Counted from the first letter of the stretch, positions 11,026 through 23,790 are shown. The stretch is DNA of 64,000 nucleotides from Motacilla alba alba (GCF_015832195.1 NC_052017.1:75765801-75829800); one strand, 5' to 3'. Numbers and translations: made by a program. The notes: a model not told the origin generated them from the letters alone.

Positions 11026-12857
11026 TTACCATGTGGTTTCTTAAAATTTAAGCCTACCAATATTTTTGATACTGAAGCTGAAATATATTTGAAAATCCCA
11101 AGTCCTCAGTGTTTTAATAACCTTATCATTTACTCTCTGTTTTCCAACCCCAGAGTAGTTGTCATTTGCTTAACTTCTTATTTCTGACACATATGAACAA
11201 TGCGAAGTGACTCAATAAAAGTAACAGAGGTACCTTAAATGTTCACCAAGTGCCACACTTCTCAGGTTCTTTCTTTGGAGGACTAGGGCCCTGGGAATGG
11301 ATCAATTACATTTTCAGCACATTGCAGTTGAATTTCTTTCAACATCTTTCTTTCAAGTTTTATCCCTTTCTTGCTGCTGGACATTCTGTCTCTGTGCAAG
11401 CTTACACTAGCATGCAGACTTCTATTCAGGCTGTTGAGCACTGAGAATTTCTTTTCCCTTCTCTTGTCTACATTTGTAGCTCCTACAAGAGGATAAATTT
11501 CACCCAGATGCTAATTTGAGGGCATCTAAGAGCACATGACACCCTTTTCCTTCAATAGCTCTGTGAGTTGCCAGATTTGGAGCTTTTCTACTTTGGGACC
11601 TGGGAAATGACTGCCCAAATAAGGAGCTTGTTGTGGGCAGACTCTCCTCATAAGATAGTGACAAGAAAAACAAGGAGACACCTGAAGTTTTCATCCTGCA
11701 ATAGAAGAACTGGAATATTCATGCAGTTGTCACACTCTAAAGCTTTCAAGCCATAGTATACTTGAATGATCCTCTATCTTGAATTTGCATGGCAGGGTGT
11801 CAGCAAAAGAGGGGGCTGCAGAGGCACCCTTTGTGATACATTTTATGTTTCTGGATCCTTGGAGAGGTGCGAAGTCAGTCTAGGGATCTCTTATTTCACA
11901 AAATACATGGCAACAGTTTCCAGGACTTCATTCTGTTTTATTGCTGACTTTGTGGCTATAACCAACTTTATAGTTTAGATTCATTTGGCAAGCTGGAGCA
12001 CTGCTGCTTTTGATTAATTTATTCAGGGAAGAAAGGGTCCCTAAACAATCTGTCCTTACACTGTACAGTCATTGATCCCACTTGTAATCTCCTTAAGATG
12101 TCTCTCTATTCAGCTATTCATACTTAATTCTCAGCAGATTCTGTTGACAGACACTCATCCTTGCTCATCAAGTTCATAAGCCCTCTTAATCTGCACACAT
12201 GTTTAATATGAAATTTGAGACATTTCATAGGCTTGGGGTTATTCATTATCGAAACATGGAGTTAATTTGGCACACCTTCGCAAATGCACAGGAGACGAGA
12301 GGGATAACAATTGCAAAACTGAGTATTACACTTCTTGCTGATACTTTTGTTCTCTACTCTTCAAGAGATAACAAAGAATTTCATTTCTTATGTGTGTTTT
12401 TAAGACTTTAACAGTTTCTACAGTTGCAACTTAACAGTTAAATTCACTGCATTTTACAGAAATTCTTACCTTCTATATGGCAACATTTTCCTCTGTAACT
12501 AACATACTCAAATGTGCTCTTAAACCACTAATATCATTTTGCAAAAAATGAAATCTTAAGATAATATACAATGATGTTGCAAATGTGGTGATTTTTAATA
12601 GTCCTCCCTGTTTACTTGAACCCACTCAAAATAGAAGAACAACACATTCTGTGAAAGATATTACTCAGAAGCACTTCTTCTTCAAGCACTTGTTCAAGAA
12701 TCCATTCTTGAACATATACATTTTTTTGCTTTGTACTTCCCCATGAGGCAGTTCTCTCATGATAAATTTTGCAGCCAGAAGCTGAAAGCAATTAAAGGCT
12801 ATAAATCTATTTTCTACGGTAAACTGTGAATTTTAGGATGCCATAAATAAAAACAGG
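11026..12857. other. Gene-free sequence; possible conserved element near 12190-12400
   Basis: No repeat or exon is recognised. The part around 12190-12400 is less AT-rich than its surroundings, has several CpGs and ATTA-type motifs, and contains no repeat I know. It could be a conserved noncoding element, but this is only an impression. Confidence 0.4.
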
Positions 12858-13377
12858 TGTAGACTTCTGGGTTTTGCCTTTTTTTTTTTAATATGTTCTC
12901 TGCATTCTTCACACATATATTTGTAGCTCTTTAGCCCATTGTATTAGTAGCTAGTTTTCCCTGCAATTTTCCATGGCCTTTTTCCTGGGCAGAAAGATCA
13001 TGCAAATTCCAGCATTCCAAGCCCCAGGAGATACAAGGCCCCTGTGCTATCTTGGTTCTTCCTGGGAGCCAAGGCCAAGAACAACTCTTCAAGATACATT
13101 TCATGGACAAAGCTAGTGCTGAGGGGGGCCTCCAGAGAAGGAGCTTGACCTGGGGGGAAATTGCATGACCACTTGTCCTCCTAATTGGTGCTTTTTATCA
13201 ATTACGCTAATTTCCTAAAACCTATAAAAATGTACTTACCCCTGGGGGGCTGGGCTTTTATGGACATCTTTCCATAACTGTCCCTAAAGGTCTTCAAATC
13301 ATTAAAGATCCTCTTTTATATTACCTCCTTACTAAAATTATATCGAGTTTCATTTCCAGGTTGGAGGAAAGGCAACA
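12858..13377 (+). mobile_element. LTR of an endogenous retrovirus, left arm of an inverted LTR pair
   Basis: This copy matches the reverse complement of 15356-15903 over most of its length. Shared blocks include attcttca(c/t)acatatatttg, gtagctctttagcc, the accaaggccaagaacaactc-like block, gagaaggagcttgacctggg, aattggtgctttttatcaatta and gacatctttccataactgtc. A TATA-like box (tataaaaa) lies at 13223-13229 and an ATTAAA signal at 13301-13306. It ends with ggcaaca at 13377, matching the GGCAACA end of the other copy. The 5' end at 12858 (tgtagac) is uncertain. No clear target duplication is visible. Confidence 0.75.
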
Positions 13378-15355
13378 GTATGAAAACAAAAATATCTATA
13401 CTAAGTTACCAGTCTTTTCAATTAACTGCCCCTTCTAATTCAGGATGTGTGTATTAAATGCATAATGCCCTCAACCAAAAGGGATCATGATTAAATTTAG
13501 ATTGTTAAAAATTTTCTTTGCATATTCTCTGCAGTCAATTCTACCAAACAGCAAAAATTCATTTCTTAAAATAAAAATATTAAAGACAAATGCTTGATGA
13601 GGCTGTTTGAAATCAAACTAGATTGGGATGAAAAGGTCAGCTGCCTTGTCTGTTTCTAAATGTCTCAAACAAGAAGGATTCAGTATATTCCTTAGTAGAT
13701 AACTACATTGTCATTCAAACCTTTTCTTATTAACTCTAGCTGTAATCTTATTTCATAATCCTTTAATTATAAAACTTACAGTCAACAAGGCAATGCCATG
13801 AATGTATAACATCCTTCTAAAGACATTAGGGATCAATATTCCTTAATCCAGTGCCAGCCCAGAGTGATTAATTATTACCATGTCTGTGTTCTGTTGAGAG
13901 CCAGTGGTAGGTACACATATTTATCCCATTTATAAACTAAGTAAACTTAGCAGACTGATATAGAATGAAAGGCTTCATGCAAGTTTAAGACACACTTCCC
14001 ACTGTGAGGTAATCTCCCAGTGGGAAAGAAGAAAGGCTTTTCAGGATGGAAGCTCAGTGTTAACTGAGTAAATTGAGTAACTGGCTCCTTCTGTAACAAA
14101 GATGAATCTGCATACTTAAGAGAAACAATTTAAAATATCCAGGCTGTCTCTTACAGTAGGACAGAAAAGATTAAACTTCAGAAGGAAATGTTCTCTTGAA
14201 GTTCTGAAAGAATTCACAGGGGGACTGGTAGCATGAACTAACATGTTTCATTAAACTAGAGTAAGCTGAGCCAATCCTTGAAATCAAAAAAGTTAACTGG
14301 GGGCAAATTGCAAACATTATTAGCCAGGATATCTGGTAAAAACAGTCTGTTGGAAAGAGACTGAGGCTTCCAAGTAAGCTGTCTTCAACAAATGGGAACT
14401 AAGGTTTAAGCTTTGCACACAGACTAGACTATGTTTTTTTAAAGAATCTGCACCAACATGGAAACATGTCCCAAAAACAAGCTAATATCAGGTATCTACT
14501 ACCTGATAGTTTTGTGGAGAACATTATCAAAATGCAGCTGATCAGAAGAACAATAAAACCAGATGTGAAAGTGTAGCATTAACCCCAGGAGGATATCACC
14601 ATTTACATGAGTCACAGTAACAGTGGAGTGTGACACATTAAAATTCTGTTATACTCAGGCTTTCCATGAGTCTGAAAAGTGCAAGCACTAGGATGGAGGG
14701 GCAGTGAAATAAACTGTTCTAAAACAGTCAATTCAATAGTTTCATGAAATCTTCTAAGAAAACAAGTCACAACTAATTTTGAAAAAGTTGAAATCTATTG
14801 ACTTTTTTACTAAAATTGTGGTTAGAGTCTTACTTATAAAAAATATCTTTCTTCAAACATAAACCCCAATCCACTTGACAAAGGCTGTAAAAGTCACCTG
14901 AGGACTAAGATGCTCACACACGTTATGTCATACTATTTCTAGCATTTCAAGAGTGTCATAGTATACATACTCCATGCTGTCATTTTAATATCAGTTTATA
15001 GCAGTTCTTGTCAAACTAGAAGCTATTTGAAGAGCAGGAACCATCTTTGTTGGTATCACAGAGTAGTGCAAACATTCTCAGTGGGTTCCTTTAAGCATAG
15101 TACAAGCAATAGAATCAGGGGATTTTTTACACTATTAATAACTATTCACAGAAACAATTCCCCACCTGAAATAAAACCAGTCATTTAAACCAAAAAAGAA
15201 AAAATGAAAATTGTGAAACCATATTTGAAAGCTTAAGTATTTTAAGAGAAATTAAGCATTCCTATTTTTCTATTCACATTTCTATTTTGAGTGATTTCAA
15301 AATATCACTTTCAGTTAGTAAATCCAAATTTTTAACAATTTTTATTTTAGCATCT
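13378..15355. other. Spacer between the two inverted LTRs, no gene recognised
   Basis: About 2 kb of AT-rich sequence has no recognisable gag, pol or env frames, so the two LTRs do not enclose an obvious provirus. No other repeat is recognised. Confidence 0.5.
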
Positions 15356-15903
15356 TGTTGCCTTTTTCTAACTGGAAGGGAAACTTGAGATAATTTTAGA
15401 AAGGAGGTAATATAAAAGCAGATATTTTATTTGAAGGCTTTTGGGGACAGTTATGGAAAGATGTCCACAAAAGCCACTCCCTCCAGGGAATATATTTTTA
15501 TAGCTATTAAGAAATTAGCATAATTGATAAAAAGCACCAATTAGGAGGTGATGAAATTTTCCCCCCAGGTCAAGCTCCTTCTCTGGAGACCCTCCCTCAG
15601 CAGTAGCTGTACTTTGTCCATGGAATGTATCTCAAAGAGTTATTCTTGGCCTTGGTTCCCGGGAAGAACCGAGACAGCACTGGGCCTTGTACCTCCTGGG
15701 GCTTGGAGCTCTGGAATTTTTTTGTCTTTCTGCTTAGGGAAAGGCCATGTAAAATTACTGAGAAAACTAGTCAGTAATACAATAGGCTAAAGAGCTACAA
15801 ATATATGTATGAAGAATACAGAGAAAAAAAAGGAGAAAGAAAAAAAATTTCTAATTTTTTTCTTTTCTATAAAAAGAAAAAAGACAAAAAACAACTGGCA
15901 ACA
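15356..15903 (-). mobile_element. LTR of an endogenous retrovirus, right arm of an inverted LTR pair
   Basis: On the minus strand the element starts TGTTGCC (at 15903) and ends GGCAACA (at 15356), a perfect 7-bp terminal inverted repeat with TG...CA ends. A TATA-like box lies at 15495-15502 (tttttata on the plus strand) and an AATAAA signal at 15426-15431 (tttatt). The flanks gcatct (15350-15355) and gtctct (15904-15909) match at four of six positions and might be a decayed 6-bp duplication, which would suit an ERVK-type element. Length is 548 bp. No internal genes adjoin it. An 80-codon plus-strand frame at 15548-15790 is an antisense reading of this LTR. Confidence 0.8.
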
Positions 15904-17658
15904 GTCTCTATCCTGAATGCTAAATTTAGAAATCAACTTACTCAAAATATTTCTATGTTCATGATGGTAAAGGATAGCATGCTCCTATTGCCTGCGTCAA
16001 GAGAATTGGAAAATAATCACTACATTCTTTTCCTCCTCTCCTGGCATCTATTTAAGGCCAGTCATAATAAGTTGCATGAGGATTTGGCTTAGCACCATAG
16101 AGTCAATTGAAGATTCTGGTTAGTTGCTTTATCTAATTGGGAGATTTACCAAAATGTTGGGATGTTTTATCAAGATTACTAACCCACAAAATCGTTGGCA
16201 TTTCAAAAATTAATCTTTGACTTTTGAGGTCAATATGAATGAACAACTGGGGTTTCTTTGTCTGCCAATATGCATATATAATTGAGTTGTAATGAGCTCA
16301 GTTTCTTTTTTAAGCAAGAGAGGAATTTAAATAAAAATAATTTACTGATTTCATTTACCTTCATAAGATTGCCCATTCAAATTTCAACTTGATGTGTCTT
16401 ATGTAAGTATGTCTAAATAAATACACCAAAGGACAGAAACTCTTATGAAGATAATGAAAGAAGATCTACTATCCTTCCTCAGCTAAGAACTTAATGTGCC
16501 ATTTTAGTGTTAAGTTTTACATGTGCATGGCAAAAGCTGGTTTTTATGAAATGGGAATCTCAGCACTTTATGGACTTCCTGACTTCCCATTAGTAGGAGA
16601 CATGGTGATGAAGACAGGAGATTTTAGCAAGCAAACAGACAAATTAAAACATTACCAGCCAGCTTCTAATTATGTCAAGGCTTGGACACAGAAGACTACT
16701 GCTGGCTCCATCTCACCTTTTAAATTGAACCACAATCATCTGGCTGAAGAATCTGGATTGGACAAGAGAAAGACATAGTCCTGAAATTCAGCTTATGAAA
16801 AACTTAGTTTTGACAGGTCAAACTCCTTTTTTTGGGTTGCACACCACATGTGTTCTTGAATTATAAACTGAATATTGCTTATGAGTTATACATAGAAGTG
16901 TACACCCATGTTAAAAATAATACCCTTAAAAGTTCTAATATTGGAAAGGGGAATAATTATGAGGTGCCATATGACCAATACATACATAGGGACAACGTGA
17001 ATGACCACTCAGATTATGTCTAAATTAGATGGTATAAAATAACTTAGACAAGACAAAGATATACCACACAAGATCACTGGGACTAGATTATTTTTTAGTT
17101 CCAAGTGCTCATGGATTTAAATAAGTCACCTCATTTCTTCATGATTCAGGCTGTCCTGGATAAAAGGGTTTATAATTCTGTCTCTGTTCATGAAGACCTT
17201 TGAAATAAGTCAGATGTAGAAAACCTCTACATTCTATAACTTAAAAGCTTTTTCTTCCATAATTTTGATCACTTCCCTGACATCACTTTAGAATATCGCG
17301 ATTTTAGAAAATCAGGATATTCTGCAGCAAGAAGCTGCACCATTTCATTAAACATATTGTGAAGAAACATTTATTTTGTTTGGTATGTATGTTTCTCCTG
17401 TTTTTTTCCAAGGTTCACTTACTGTCATTATGCAAAGCACAATGGGATTGGGGTTTTTTCACAAGATATGTAGATGGAGACACATTGTCTCCAAACATGA
17501 AGCAGATGATCAGTAAAGAGGAAAATCTCTTTTGCATCAGGATGGAAGCAGATTATTTTAGTAAATGCATGAGAAATCTGCTGCCACTGAAATCTGTCTC
17601 ATGGGCTCTGCTGCATGAGAAGAGAACTCCAAGTTATTTGAGTCCTACTGAAACATAG

Positions 17659-17700
17659 TATCATAGTAAGAAATAACTATCATAGTAAGAAATAACTATT
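17659..17700. repeat. 19-bp tandem duplication (2.2 copies)
   Basis: The unit tatcatagtaagaaataac is repeated perfectly at 17659 and 17678 with a partial third copy. Perfect identity suggests a recent slippage event. Confidence 0.95.
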
Positions 17701-18790
17701 CTCACATATTTTTTATATCAAACTACTTAACTGTGAGTTGCTAATTCATGAGATTATTTGTGTCCTAAGTAAGATTTCGCTTGCTTTGGTGAAACCATGG
17801 GTACAAACTATCCAACATACAGACTTTTTTTTCCTCCTCCCCCATTGCACCTGATATACCCAACATCTGACAGCTTATCCCTATACCATACAACCCTCCA
17901 CCCACAAGATGCTTCAGTCTTCCCATTGATACACACTCGAATTTGTATATTTAGTGGCCTCCAAAACTAAAGATCTTCAATCTGGACTCCACCAAGAAAA
18001 AGAATTTTCTTCTGACTCAGAGTAAATTTGTACTGAAGCAAATCTAGAAATTCATATAACATTGCAATTACTGTAATTTCAGGAATGTTCACATTATGGA
18101 ATAAGGCTATAGTTCTGGACTTAGATTGGGACTTCTGTGCAAGCTGATCTTTGATAATATTTTACACGTCAAATAAACCTTAAGGTCATAATTTTGAAGA
18201 CAGATGAGGTATGATTGCAAAATTTTCTGCTATACCCATTTCTTGAAGTGTCTTTGTAAAATAACCAAACAACCATGTTCTTTTCATCCTGACTTTTTTC
18301 TTTTTTTAATGAAATGAATGATGAGATTTCAGTAAGAGAAGGGATGGGTACCTCATTTAAACTGACTTACTGCAATTTACACGGGTCATAAAAATAAAAT
18401 ACAGGAGAATATTGATTTAGCAATATCAAATAGAAATCCAAAGACATCAGGAATATGGCTGATATTCTAGTTTCAGTGTCTACACTGCAGACAGCTGCCT
18501 GAACTACATTTTGAGACAAATATCACATAACATATTCAGTCACATGACCAAGAAAATATCCCAAACAGATTAATTACTTTTAAATTATTTGTATATGCAG
18601 ATCCTATAAACAGAATCGAGACATTTCAGATGTGAAAATCTATGCTACACCTCACTAAAGCTCCTGCATCCTACTTGGAAGGGAAACATGGCAAAACTAA
18701 CCCTCTAACAAACCTGATGTCCACAAGAACAATTTGAAGAGTAGAGTTTGAAGTAAGCTCATTGGGAAGAGCAGGATACCAAGAGCAAAA

Positions 18791-18837
18791 TTTGTGTTGC
18801 TGGTAGAGAACTTATTTGTGTTGCTGGTAGAGAACTA
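18791..18837. repeat. 24-bp tandem duplication (nearly 2 copies)
   Basis: The block tttgtgttgctggtagagaa followed by ctta occurs at 18791 and again from 18815, with no mismatch over the shared 23 bases. Confidence 0.95.
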
Positions 18838-19353
18838 CAGACTGAAATTATGATTTCCTGTGCTGAATACACTAGTAATATTATTCTTCATTCTTCTCTA
18901 ACTTCCAAAAGTAGAGTCCTTGTATAGGCAAAGTATACCTCTGATGCCTCTGACTCCAAAAACCTACTGCTAGTATCATTGATTCATCCACAGCCTAAGA
19001 GTTCACAGTCCTTAATACAGGCTGATGTCAATAATCAATGGCAATAACATTTGCCATGTCTCCTGACTTGCAAAGTTAACTCTGTTCCGTTGCACTCAGG
19101 AGTATTTGCTGTATCAAGGGCACTTAGGGTCCTCTGTTTCAACTTTTTGCCCTGACTCTTCCCTTGCTGGCAGCAATGGAGCCTTTCTACCATGTCACAC
19201 TCCTTTCTCCCTAGCTTTATATAACCTGCAGTGGAGTCTCTGCACAGTCACACTGCAGGACCCTCTGTGCCAAAAGCCCAGCCTCAGGGTTTTGGTTTTC
19301 AGTGTATAATCCCTTTGCTCAGCTCGGCCCTGAGAGCAGCAGAACAGACATCC

Positions 19354-19361
<8 letters not shown>

Positions 19362-19385
<24 letters not shown>

Positions 19386-19406
19386 CATTCCTACTCTCCC
19401 CTACAG
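19362..19406 (+). repeat. Poly(T) tract followed by pyrimidines and cctacag
   Basis: Twenty-four T residues (19362-19385) are followed by a mostly pyrimidine stretch that ends in ccctacag at 19406. It has the form of a very strong 3' splice site, but no exon-like frame with recognisable protein follows, so I record it as a low-complexity tract only. Confidence 0.8.
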
Positions 19407-20217
19407 CTGTATCTGGCTTTCTGCCCTTTCAAAGAAAAACCTGCCAGAACTCAGAAAGGTCACAAAAGAGAACTGGAAGCAGAGATCTCTGATCTCTTCA
19501 GACTATGACCAGAGACTGAAACTTCATTGCAGCAACCCTGGCCCTCTTCTTCTCAGCTGACTTCAGGGCTGCCACTTCTCTCTCTTGCTATGATTTATTT
19601 TAACACTGTCAACACCTTTGCTGACTCCTCTCCATACCAATGTTCTCCAAGTTGGACTTGCATTCTGACAAGACTAAAACAGAAGCGGTTTCTACATTTT
19701 CCTCAGGTTTTCAACCTGAGGTTTCACACCACATGCACAAACAAACACCAAATCCTACTGATGTTTTTAACACTCCTGTTTCTACATACAATGACATTCA
19801 TTGCATTGTTGTACATGTAAATTATCCTCCTAATTTTAAATTGAACTGGAACCCAACAAAAATATGGTAGAATGACTCAAATAAATCCTAGTAAAGTGAA
19901 ATAAATTACTACTTATAATTTACAATTTGTATGCCATCAACAAGGAAAATTAATAATTATTTATCAAATTTGATTAGATGCCTCATAGCTGTAATTAAAG
20001 GTAAGTGTTTTGGATTTTAAATTTGTACTCATGTTAATTTTAAGAATCATCTATCAAGGAGGATATAAGTTGGCCTGTGAACTTTGAATATTCTCCAGGG
20101 TTTTCCTGAAGATAGGAAATTTTGCTTGAGATTGTGGCTTAGATCACCTCCCCCATCTATCTGTTTCACAGTAAATGGACATGCATACTTAATTTGGGTG
20201 TTAAACAATAATAATTC

Positions 20218-20760
20218 TGTGTGAATTAAGCTCAGCATGCAGCTCAGCCCCACACAGCCACTCACTCATTTCCCACAGTGGCATTGGAGAGAAGAGGAAG
20301 GATAGCAATGAGAAAATTTCTGGATTGAGACAAAGACATTTTAGTAGGGAAAGGAAAAGCCATGCACAAACAAAGCAAAATGAGGCATTCATCCAACACT
20401 TCCCATTGGCAGGTAGGTGTTCAACTCCCCCGAGGAACATCAGGCTTCATCAAGCCTAGCAGTTACTTGGGAAGTCTAACACCATCACTCAGAAGGGGAC
20501 ACAGCTGGGACAGCTGACCCCAAGTGACACAAGGGATATTCCATGCTATAGGCAGCACATGCAGCTGGGGGAACATTTTAAGTCGTTGTGCACCCACAAA
20601 CCATTTGCTGGAGGGATGAGGGTAGAAGGAGAAAAGCACTTCTGCAACACCTAAAACTTCCCTGTATTATCAAAACTGCTTTGGTCACAAATCCAAAACA
20701 TAGCATCATGTGAGCTGCAATGAAAAACATTTACTCTTATCACAGCCATAAACCAGCAGA
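20218..20760 (-). mobile_element. ERVL-type LTR carrying an internal inverted segment
   Basis: The outer parts match the same avian LTR family as 7849-8434 in reverse orientation. On the left, agctcagccccacacagcc and gagataaagacattttagta-like blocks run to accatcactc at 20490. On the right, gttgtgcaccc at 20585 leads to ttggtcacaaatccaaaaca (20682-20701) and cacagccataaaccagca. The middle, about 20491-20582 (ggggacacagctgggacagc ... gggatattcc ... gcagctggggg), reads in the forward orientation of the LTR, as in the copy at 24933-25523. So the promoter-containing part is flipped relative to the rest. The ends are eroded and no target duplication is evident. Confidence 0.8.
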
Positions 20761-22059
20761 GCATTTAACCAAGTTATTTTACCTAGTATTTTTCAGGACT
20801 TGCAGAAGACCCAGGCTCTTTTTGAACAGTCTCCAGAACCCTGTCTGGATAACTCTGGCATCTCAAATGATGCCAGGTATCTGTAACCAGGCAATAAGTA
20901 AGTTACAGGGACTTAATCATTACAGTTTACAGCACAGTCCTCTATCCAGCTCATGTGTTTGATTTTTAAGAACCACTAGCTACATGCCTAGCATAAGTGC
21001 TTATGAAAATCAGCATGAGTCCTATCCTACAAATGTAACAGCCTTTTCCAGACTGGAAGTGTAGCTTCAACAGTTTATTAAAAAAATTGCATGCACTTTA
21101 CTCCTTGGTTCAAAGAGTACTAACATTTTTGCAAGTGCTTTTAATTATGAGATTTTTGTAAACACTGACTTTAAAAATGTAATGTGAAATTTGCCCAGCT
21201 TGATGAAAGCAATTTAAAAAATCCCTTACAGCAGTCATCAGCTTAGGTTTTTAATTGTGTAGAAAGCTTCTTTTCTACAGAGACAATTATACAGAGCTAT
21301 TTTGAAAAATAGTAATGGAATTGAAAACCGACTTCAGATCTCCAACCTGATTTTGCAGTGTTCTGATATAAGTCACGCCACTGTAAAGATCTGAACAGAA
21401 TTAGCAGCCTTACTCTTTCATGCTTAGCTCATCACATCTATATAATGGGAAATTGATAATGTCAACACATGGCATTATGTGTTAATGCCTATACTCATGT
21501 TAGAACAGAAAGCAATGGAATTACTTCAGGACAGCACTGAAAGTCCAGACTAGCATGCAGAAATCATGCCAACGAGTTTGCACTGTTTCTGGAATTTAAT
21601 GTGACATTCATACTGAACTCTATGGATGAAGAAACACACTAAACAGTGGTTCAGACAGCTTTATGCCATATCCAATTCTTCATGTAAAAAGCCCAGGTAA
21701 TCAAAACAGGGTTGATCAGCACAGCTTGGTTAACTGAAAATTCTGACTAATGCAGTGAAAAACCACAGCAGATATCACTAAACTGTTATGATTTAGAGTG
21801 ACACACCATTTTATGTCAGAATGTATATCTGTGTGTGTAAGTGTACATACAGCTAAACTATAGATTAAAGTACAAATGTTCCATAAACACTCACAGCTAT
21901 GATCATAAAAGCTTGTCATCAGAAATTACCTTAAGATCAGTCCAGATTTTATGCAAATTTCCTTGAACTAACTGCCACAGAAACAAAAAGTTTCAGAGTA
22001 TAACAGAGAGCAGCACTGGTCCCCATGCCAAGTCAGCCTGCTTACACCTTAACTATTAA
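20761..22059. other. Gene-free AT-rich sequence
   Basis: No exon, RNA gene or recognisable repeat is seen between the LTR and the CR1 cluster. Confidence 0.5.
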
Positions 22060-22830
22060 CAACATTCAATCATACCGAGATTTCATTCAGAGCCCTGCCC
22101 TGGAGTACACAAGCTGTGAACTGGAGTTTGATGTCATGCACAAACTTGATAAAGGTGAATTTTCTTGCCTCGTCTAGACTATTGATGAAAACATGAAACA
22201 GGATAGCCCTCAAGTTAAAACTCAGAGGAGCTCCACTTGCAACTAGCCTCCAGGTAGAATACATGCTGTTAACCCCTTTCCTTCAGATTCATCCACACAG
22301 CCAGCACTCTAGCAAGATACTAATCCACCCATGTACACTGTAACATCCCTCTCTAAAAAAACAGAGATGCTCTGATAAACAGAGTTAAAAGCCTTTGCAG
22401 TCCTGGAAGAAAAAAAAAAAAACCAAAAACAATATCACTCTCTGACATCCATAAACTCAGTTGCAAATGCTAAACTTGCATTAAGGGGTAGTCAGATTAG
22501 TGAAGATTTATTTACCCTTGGTAAACTCGTGCATACCCACCACCTTCACATGGCCAGTATGTGTTTGATTCATGCAATAGTTTTACAAAGGGTGAAGTGT
22601 GGTTGATCAGCCCCTACCTGGAGTTCCACTGACATTCCCACTCACTCTTTAAAACGAGTGCAACATCTCTCTTTCTGTTTCTAGTTGTCAAAGGCTTCTC
22701 CTGGTTCCATGTCCAGCTGTAGATGATAGCAAACAGCCTCACAATGACATGAGTTATCTCTGTGGCTTTCTCATTAATAAGAGTCTCAGGCCCTCTGCCG
22801 TCTCTCTGCCACACCAAAAACATGGGCTTT
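22060..22830 (-). mobile_element. Old CR1 fragment from the reverse transcriptase region, reverse orientation
   Basis: The plus strand reads the reverse complement of CR1 ORF2, badly decayed. Blocks that still match are the tcatgcacaaacttgataaa block (22134-22153), the attgatgaaaacatgaaaca block (22182-22201), aagcctttgcagtcctgga (22391-22409), tctcctggttccatgtccag (22696-22715) and the gcctcacaatgacatgagtt block near 22736. Gaps and a short poly(A) patch (22410-22421) interrupt it. The level of decay suggests an older subfamily than the other copies in this window. Confidence 0.75.
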
Positions 22831-23283
22831 AAAATCTATGGCAAGCAGTAAACTTTCTGTGATGGTGTGTCTGCTGAGCAGCTAGATGCTTCTGTTCCCA
22901 TCAAAAGAGGATCTCCATCTTGGTGTTGATAGTCTATTAAGGTCCAGCTCTCCCACAGATCCTCCTTAGAAGAGGTTGTTCCTCTGTATGGCTATTGTGG
23001 AGCAGTATCCCTGTCTATAAGATCAGATCTGACATCAGAAAAGCCTTTCTCTTACTTCAGAAAATCAAAAGCTTCAAGCCTGTCTCATCTTGCGGGTGTC
23101 CATCCATGAGTCACTCAAACATAGCCTCTCTATATATGTCTTTCATTCTCTATGAAAAGATCTTCCCAATGAGGGAAAAAACTTAGGCTCTTCTGGCTGT
23201 AAAATTTCTATGAAGCCTCAGTCAACCCTGGTTTTGTCCTTTCTAATGGCACACAGCCTGCTAATCTGCCCCCTGTAATATTT
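22831..23283. other. Spacer between two CR1 fragments
   Basis: Roughly 450 bases separate two CR1 fragments of the same orientation. It may hold more decayed CR1 or another old repeat, but I could not match it. Confidence 0.4.
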
Positions 23284-23790
23284 CACAGAATCATATAATC
23301 ATTTAGATTAGGAAAAGACTTTTAAGATCATCCTACGCTCACTCTTTCAGGTAGTAGTAGAGAGCAATAAGGTCTTTCCTGAAGCTTCTTTGCTCCAGGA
23401 TAAACAACCCCAGCTCTCTGCTGTTCTTGAAGAGACTTACCCCCTAGACCCTTCACAAGTTCCATTGCCCTTCTCTAGACACACTCCAGCATCTCACTGT
23501 CTTTCTTGCTGTGAGGGTCCCAGAACTGAACACAGGATTTGAAGTGCAGCCTTACCATCACGGAGTACAGGGGGAAAATCCTGGTCCTGCTGGCTACAGT
23601 ACTGTTGATACAGGCCAGGATATAATTGGCCTTCTTGGCCACCTGGCATGCTGGCTCACGTTCATCTGGCTGTTGACCAGCACCTCCAGGTCCTTTTATT
23701 GCTGGTCACCTTTCCAGCCACTCTTTCCCAACTCTGTAGCATTGCTTGGGGTTGTCATGACCCAAGTGGGGGACAAATTTCCACTGAACA
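23284..23790 (-). mobile_element. CR1 3' fragment, reverse orientation
   Basis: The plus strand begins cacagaatcatataatcatt, the reverse complement of the CR1 3' end. It then shows gagagcaataaggtctttcc, aacaaccccagctctctgct, gttccattgcccttctctag, the gggtcccagaactgaacaca block (23516-23535) and the ggccttcttggccacctggc block (23628-23647). This word pattern fits a CR1 subfamily other than the one at 1543-2290. It fades out after cccaagtgggggacaaattt. Confidence 0.9.

Larger units (their letters stand above)
15904..20217. other. Gene-free sequence with short tandem duplications and a poly(T) tract
   Basis: No exon or known transposon is recognised. The notable items are listed separately: two short tandem duplications (17659-17700 and 18791-18837) and a 24-T tract (19362-19385). 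The region 19090-19330 contains a TATA-like tttatataa (19216-19224) and could belong to an unrecognised LTR, but I cannot support that. Confidence 0.45.

Noticed and set aside
10793..11051. Open frames with repeated Lys-Glu-Gly-Arg
   Set aside because: They are direct translations of the (GGAA)n microsatellite.
12858..15903. An intact provirus between the two LTRs
   Set aside because: The LTRs are in opposite orientation and the 2-kb spacer has no gag, pol or env frames.
19362..19560. A strong splice-acceptor-like pyrimidine tract followed by an open stretch
   Set aside because: The open stretch encodes no recognisable protein and no matching donor or neighbouring exon could be supported.
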